Part shown: positions 6,146 to 8,645 of the stretch, in pieces
Layout of the letters: each line of letters starts with the position of its first letter
Numbering within the stretch: position 1 is the stretch's first letter
Source: JAICLL01 sp035252155
GTDB lineage: Bacteria; Planctomycetota; Planctomycetia; Pirellulales; JAICIG01
Assembly: GCA_035252155.1 (NCBI GenBank)
Contig: DATFDL010000480.1
Location: 1-8,645, forward strand
Reading direction: 5' to 3'
DNA: 8,645 nt
Position numbers and translations under genes: made by a program
Notes under the pieces: generated by a model
Databases searched by the model: none
Told to the model about the DNA's origin: nothing
What the model saw: only the letters and a program-made list of their open reading frames with translations

Positions 6146-6178
6146 CCGTCTCCTGAGAGCAGTGGTCAGGGGAGACGG
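6146..6178 (+). promoter_or_regulatory. Hairpin or operator upstream of the cyclase gene
   Basis: CCGTCTCC (6146-6153) pairs perfectly with GGAGACGG (6171-6178). Inside, TGA (6154-6156) can also pair with TCA (6166-6168), leaving a two-base bulge. The stem ends 18 bases before the cyclase ATG, in a 104-base gap between divergent genes. It could be an operator or a leader hairpin affecting translation. It lacks a following T-run, so it does not look like a terminator. No clear sigma-70 promoter was recognised in this gap. Confidence 0.45.
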
Positions 6179-6196
6179 CCTCCTTGGAATTAAACC

Positions 6197-7243
6197 ATGA
6201 GACAGACGACGAATAAACGGAATGAATTCCGTTCTACGAGTTGTGTTCATCCCAGCAGGTGGTGGAAAGCGGTCTGCGGCGCGGTGGCGGGCGCGATTGT
6301 GGCCAGCGCGGCGACCTGGGCGGTCGGCCTCAAGGAGCCTGATGCCGCCAATCCGGTGGGCGAAAACTTTTGGCCCTCGGAGTTCGGCCCGGACGATCAG
6401 AGCGGGGCTGCCAACCGCATCACGCCGCAAAAAGTGACGGGCGCCGCCCGGCTGATCAAAACCGGGCAGGTCTATCAGCTAGGCCGGCTCTATGAGCACG
6501 GCATGCCGATCCCCGGCAAACGGCACTTCAGCCTGACCATTCCCGGACTGCCGACGGGCCTGCCCAGCGGTACGAACCAGATGGTCTCGAACGATGAACT
6601 GGTCAGTGGCGAGATCGGGCAGGTGGGCACACAGTTCGACGGGCTGGGCCACGTCGGCATGCGGATCGACGGCGAAGACTATTTTTATAACGGCAACAAG
6701 CTGTCGGAATTCGGCGATCCCTACGGGCTGAAAAAGCTGGGCGTCGAAAACGCCGGCGTCTTCTTCACGCGCGGCATTCTGCTCGACGTGTGCGCGCTGC
6801 GGAGCGGTGACCGCCTGCCCGCCGGGCATGTCATTTCGCCGGACGAGCTGGAGTCTTGCCTGCGCCGGGCGAAGCTCAAGCTCGAGCCCGGCGACGTGGT
6901 GCTCATCCGCACGGGACACGGCAAGCTGTGGATGAACGACAACGAGGCTTACGGCGCCGGCGAGCCGGGCCTGGGGCTGGAGGCGGCTAAGTTTCTCACC
7001 GATCGCAAAGTCGCCTTGATCGGCGCCGACAATTGGGGCATCGAAGCCGTGCCCTTCGAGCGCGACGGGCTATCGTTCCCGGTCCACCAATGGAACCTCG
7101 CCAAGAACGGCGTCTATCACTTGGAGAATCTCGATCTGGAGCAGCTCGCGGCCGACCGGGTCTCTGAGTTTTGCTTTGTGTTTTGCCCGTTGCGTCTCAA
7201 AGGCGCCACCGGCTCGCCCGGCAACCCTATCGCCGTGCGCTGA
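6197..7243 (+). CDS. Exported cyclase-family (kynurenine formamidase-like) protein
   Basis: This 348-residue protein of the cyclase/formamidase family contains hydrolases that cut amide or cyclic bonds using a metal held by an HxGTHxDxPxH motif. A basic start and a hydrophobic segment (about residues 25-43, AVCGAVAGAIVASAATWAVG) suggest a signal peptide or membrane anchor, so it acts outside the cytoplasm. The equivalent motif is QVGTQFDGLGH at 142-152: Asp148 and His152 are kept, but both leading histidines are glutamines (142 and 146). Further family features are GDVVLIRTGHGKLW (232-245), GADNWGIEAVPFE (276-288), HQWNLAKNGVYHLENLDLEQL (297-317) and the C-terminal LKGATGSPGNPIA (334-346). 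The start at ATG 6197 has only a weak GGAAT upstream. The substrate is unknown; the changed metal site makes the textbook reaction doubtful unless this is a subfamily trait. Confidence 0.9.
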   Translation: MRQTTNKRNEFRSTSCVHPSRWWKAVCGAVAGAIVASAATWAVGLKEPDAANPVGENFWPSEFGPDDQSGAANRITPQKVTGAARLIKTGQVYQLGRLYEHGMPIPGKRHFSLTIPGLPTGLPSGTNQMVSNDELVSGEIGQVGTQFDGLGHVGMRIDGEDYFYNGNKLSEFGDPYGLKKLGVENAGVFFTRGILLDVCALRSGDRLPAGHVISPDELESCLRRAKLKLEPGDVVLIRTGHGKLWMNDNEAYGAGEPGLGLEAAKFLTDRKVALIGADNWGIEAVPFERDGLSFPVHQWNLAKNGVYHLENLDLEQLAADRVSEFCFVFCPLRLKGATGSPGNPIAVR

Positions 7244-7291
7244 AATCGGTTTTGCGCGATTATTGTTCCGTTTGAAGCTGGTAACCGACCA

Positions 7292-7366
7292 TGTGGGACA
7301 GCCGCCCTCGGCTGTCTCGCGGTCGCCTTTGGCGACCACCTCACAGCCGGGGGCGGCTGTGCCACA
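7292..7366. repeat. 75-base nested hairpin repeat after the cyclase gene
   Basis: The outer arms 7292-7315 and 7343-7366 match as reverse complements at 22 of 24 positions, one of the two differences being a G-T pair. Each arm is itself close to palindromic (for example ACAGCCG...CGGCTGT within 7298-7315), so it can fold alone. The centre holds a third stem, GGTCGCC (7321-7327) with GGCGACC (7331-7337) around TTT. The element can be one long hairpin or a three-stem cloverleaf, the layout of a repetitive extragenic palindrome pair. It starts 48 bases after the cyclase stop and may protect mRNA ends or act as a terminator. Confidence 0.85.
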
Positions 7367-7405
7367 CCGGCGGCATTCTCGCTGGGAGCCTGCCAGGGCG
7401 GGAGC

Positions 7406-7591
7406 TTAGTTCTGAACAAACCGTTCGCGCACCCACGCCCGAAACCCGCGCCCCCAAGCGCTCTCGTCGGCCGCGACTTCAAATTCCAAAAACGGCTCGT
7501 TCTCGCGCAACTGCTCGTACAACTCCCAGGAAACTCCCGAAAGCACGATGCGGTGTTCGCCGGTCAATGCCACTTCTTCGATGATCGCCAT
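7406..7591 (-). CDS. 61-residue protein, possible Uma2-family remnant
   Basis: The frame encodes MAIIEEVALTGEHRIVLSGV followed by SWELYEQLRENE, then a short link and FRAWVRERFVQN. The first part recalls the N-terminus of Uma2-family putative nucleases (a strand, then SWExYExL). The end recalls their C-terminal FRxWVRERF. The roughly 130 residues between, which in the family carry the fold and the acidic active site, are absent. The simplest reading is a gene reduced by an internal deletion. A small genuine protein is also possible, since the frame is intact and GAGG lies eight bases before ATG 7591. An upstream in-frame ATG at 7645 would add 18 residues. It sits between two repeat elements, consistent with a rearranged spot. 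The Uma2 link rests on two short motifs and is tentative. Confidence 0.45.
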   Translation of the reverse strand: MAIIEEVALTGEHRIVLSGVSWELYEQLRENEPFLEFEVAADESAWGRGFRAWVRERFVQN

Positions 7592-7695
7592 TGCAAAAGC
7601 CTCGTTCAGCCATCGCCCAATTGGATTCGTTCCGCCTGAATTCACTATAGATCGTTGCCGGCCGTGCGTCGACGAGGAGCCGGCCTGGCTCCTTA

Positions 7696-7795
7696 GGAGC
7701 GGGCGAAAAATAACTTCGACCTACAGATCCCTCTCCCTCCGGGAGAGGCTAGGTGAGGGCCAAAAAAATTGCCGAAGTTGTTTTTCGTCCGCTCC
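7696..7795. repeat. Composite palindrome: long arms enclosing a CCTCTCCC/GGGAGAGG hairpin
   Basis: The arms 7696-7718 and 7773-7795 match as reverse complements at 21 of 23 positions; both differences are G-T type, so an RNA stem would be continuous. Between them CCTCTCCC (7730-7737) and GGGAGAGG (7741-7748) form a perfect 8-bp stem with a TCC loop, a motif style seen in repetitive extragenic palindromes. The right arm ends one base from the stop codon of the minus-strand gene at 7796, so the whole element would form the 3' end of that mRNA. A smaller hairpin, AGGAGCC with GGCTCCT (7675-7693), lies just beyond it. Confidence 0.8.
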
Positions 7796-8644
7796 CTACT
7801 CGGGCAGCTCCATCCAATGCTGCGTGCCGGTGTGGGACGCCTCGACGGTATTTGCCGAGCCGGTCGGCGGCGCGTCGAACGATTTGCCGTCGAGCTGAAT
7901 GGTAAGCGTCGCCGCCGTCAGGCAGAACACGCCGTACGACCACTCTCGGTCGGAGCATTCCAGCAGCAGTCCCAGTTCGGGGTTGGTGCCGTTGGCGAAA
8001 ACAAACATCGCTCCGTCCAAAACGCCCGCCGCCACGTCGTCGTAGCGATCGATCGGCTGGGCGAGCAAGCGATATTCGTCTTTCACGCCCTGCCACTCCC
8101 CCTGGGCGGTAAAGCGCCGCGCGAGCTGGCGCAGTTGCCCCAAGCGAGCGCGCTTCGTGTCGGCGGGTTCCGGCGCGTCCTCCAGCCGCCTCATGGTCAG
8201 CGCGGCGCTGGCAGGCCTCCAAGCAATGCCGCGAGAGTTTTTCATCTCGAAGGTTAAGGGCGAGAGCGAGACAAATTCATAGCTCAATACCGCCCTTGCC
8301 TCGCGGGACGGATAGATTTCGAGCGTGACAATCGCCAAGGGGCGGCCTGTTTCGCCCAATCTCCAGGCGGTGGCGTCGAGCAGGGCCTGGACGCCCTTGT
8401 CGCCCGGCCGTGTCTGGTCGTTGTATCGCAGGAGTGGTTTCTCGCCAAATTTCAAGCCGGCGGGCGGCTCGACTTGCGACGAGCGCAGTTGAAAATCGTC
8501 GATCAGCGTTCGCATCAGTTCGAGCCGTGCTTTCGCGGCCCGATTGGCTTCCGACGCTTCCGGTTGTTCTTCGGCCCCGCCCAACGTGGCGGCGGGAAGC
8601 AAGAGGATCAACGCGACGATCTGCCTAATTCGACGAGAATGCAT
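7796..8644 (-). CDS. Secreted protein of unknown function
   Basis: This 282-residue protein starts MHSRRIRQIVALILLLPAAT then LGGAEEQ, a classic signal peptide with a basic start, a hydrophobic core at about 9-20 and a likely cut after Gly-Gly-Ala near 22-24. Residues 25-60 are Glu/Ala/Arg-rich and probably helical (EANRAAKARLELMRTLIDDF). The rest looks mixed alpha/beta: LLRYNDQT (71-78), a strand-rich block LAIVTLEIYPSREARAVLSY, then GAMFVFANGTNPELGLLLEC and ATLTIQLDGKSF near the end. No catalytic motif, lipobox or membrane anchor is seen, so it is probably periplasmic or extracellular. I do not recognise a named family. The ATG at 8642-8644 is one base from the window edge, so its ribosome site cannot be checked, but the signal peptide supports it. 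The gene ends at a large palindrome. Confidence 0.85.
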   Translation of the reverse strand: MHSRRIRQIVALILLLPAATLGGAEEQPEASEANRAAKARLELMRTLIDDFQLRSSQVEPPAGLKFGEKPLLRYNDQTRPGDKGVQALLDATAWRLGETGRPLAIVTLEIYPSREARAVLSYEFVSLSPLTFEMKNSRGIAWRPASAALTMRRLEDAPEPADTKRARLGQLRQLARRFTAQGEWQGVKDEYRLLAQPIDRYDDVAAGVLDGAMFVFANGTNPELGLLLECSDREWSYGVFCLTAATLTIQLDGKSFDAPPTGSANTVEASHTGTQHWMELPE

Positions 8645-8645
8645 A

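Noticed and set aside
7244..7265. Intrinsic terminator right after the cyclase stop
   Set aside because: AATCG/CGATT can pair, but the stem is only five bases, is AT-rich and has no U-run; the nested hairpin at 7292-7366 is a better candidate.
7592..7795. A further small gene between the Uma2-like frame and the secreted-protein gene
   Set aside because: Plus-strand frames here run through the palindrome arms and the antisense of neighbouring genes, with no ribosome site or motif.

Overview
The window is GC-rich, compact bacterial DNA carrying seven convincing protein genes, one doubtful small gene, and an unusually dense set of small palindromic and tandem repeats between and partly inside them. 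The gene types, the low synteny (unrelated genes side by side, strand switching every one or two genes), the secreted protein with no recognisable domain and the style of intergenic repeats all suggest a member of the Planctomycetota, perhaps Pirellulales. This is an inference from style, since no rRNA or marker gene is present. No tRNA, rRNA, CRISPR array, transposase or classical defence gene was seen.

Layout. (1) Positions 1-881, plus strand: a transaldolase/fructose-6-phosphate aldolase-like enzyme lacking only its first few codons, followed 11 bases later by a 71-residue HicB-like small protein. (2) 882-1222: a gene-free stretch with an inverted repeat, T-rich tandem units and a candidate promoter with a duplicated TGACCGGT box. 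(3) 1223-4860, plus strand: a tadE-tadE-tadG cluster. It encodes two pseudopilin-like single-pass proteins and an 835-residue TadG-like protein whose von Willebrand A (vWA) domain is split by a very large insertion. These are expected to be minor components of a Flp/Tad-type pilus or another cell-surface assembly; the ATPase, membrane-platform and prepilin peptidase genes are not in the window. (4) 4854-6092, minus strand: an M20 (PepT-like) metallopeptidase that converges on tadG and overlaps it by 7 bases. (5) 6197-7243, plus strand: an exported cyclase-family (kynurenine formamidase-like) protein with two altered metal-site histidines, divergent from the peptidase. (6) 7244-8645: a long hairpin repeat, a 61-codon minus-strand frame resembling the joined ends of a Uma2-family protein, a composite palindrome, and a minus-strand gene for a secreted protein of unknown function.

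The most unusual feature is the behaviour of the repeats. A 77-base palindrome lies between the two tadE genes. A 35-base exact copy of its right half lies in frame inside the 5' part of tadG, where it encodes part of an N-terminal extension. This resembles the palindromic elements known to invade Rickettsia genes. Other palindromes start in the stop codon of the HicB-like gene, end one base from the stop codon of the last gene, or form a two-level hairpin after the cyclase gene.
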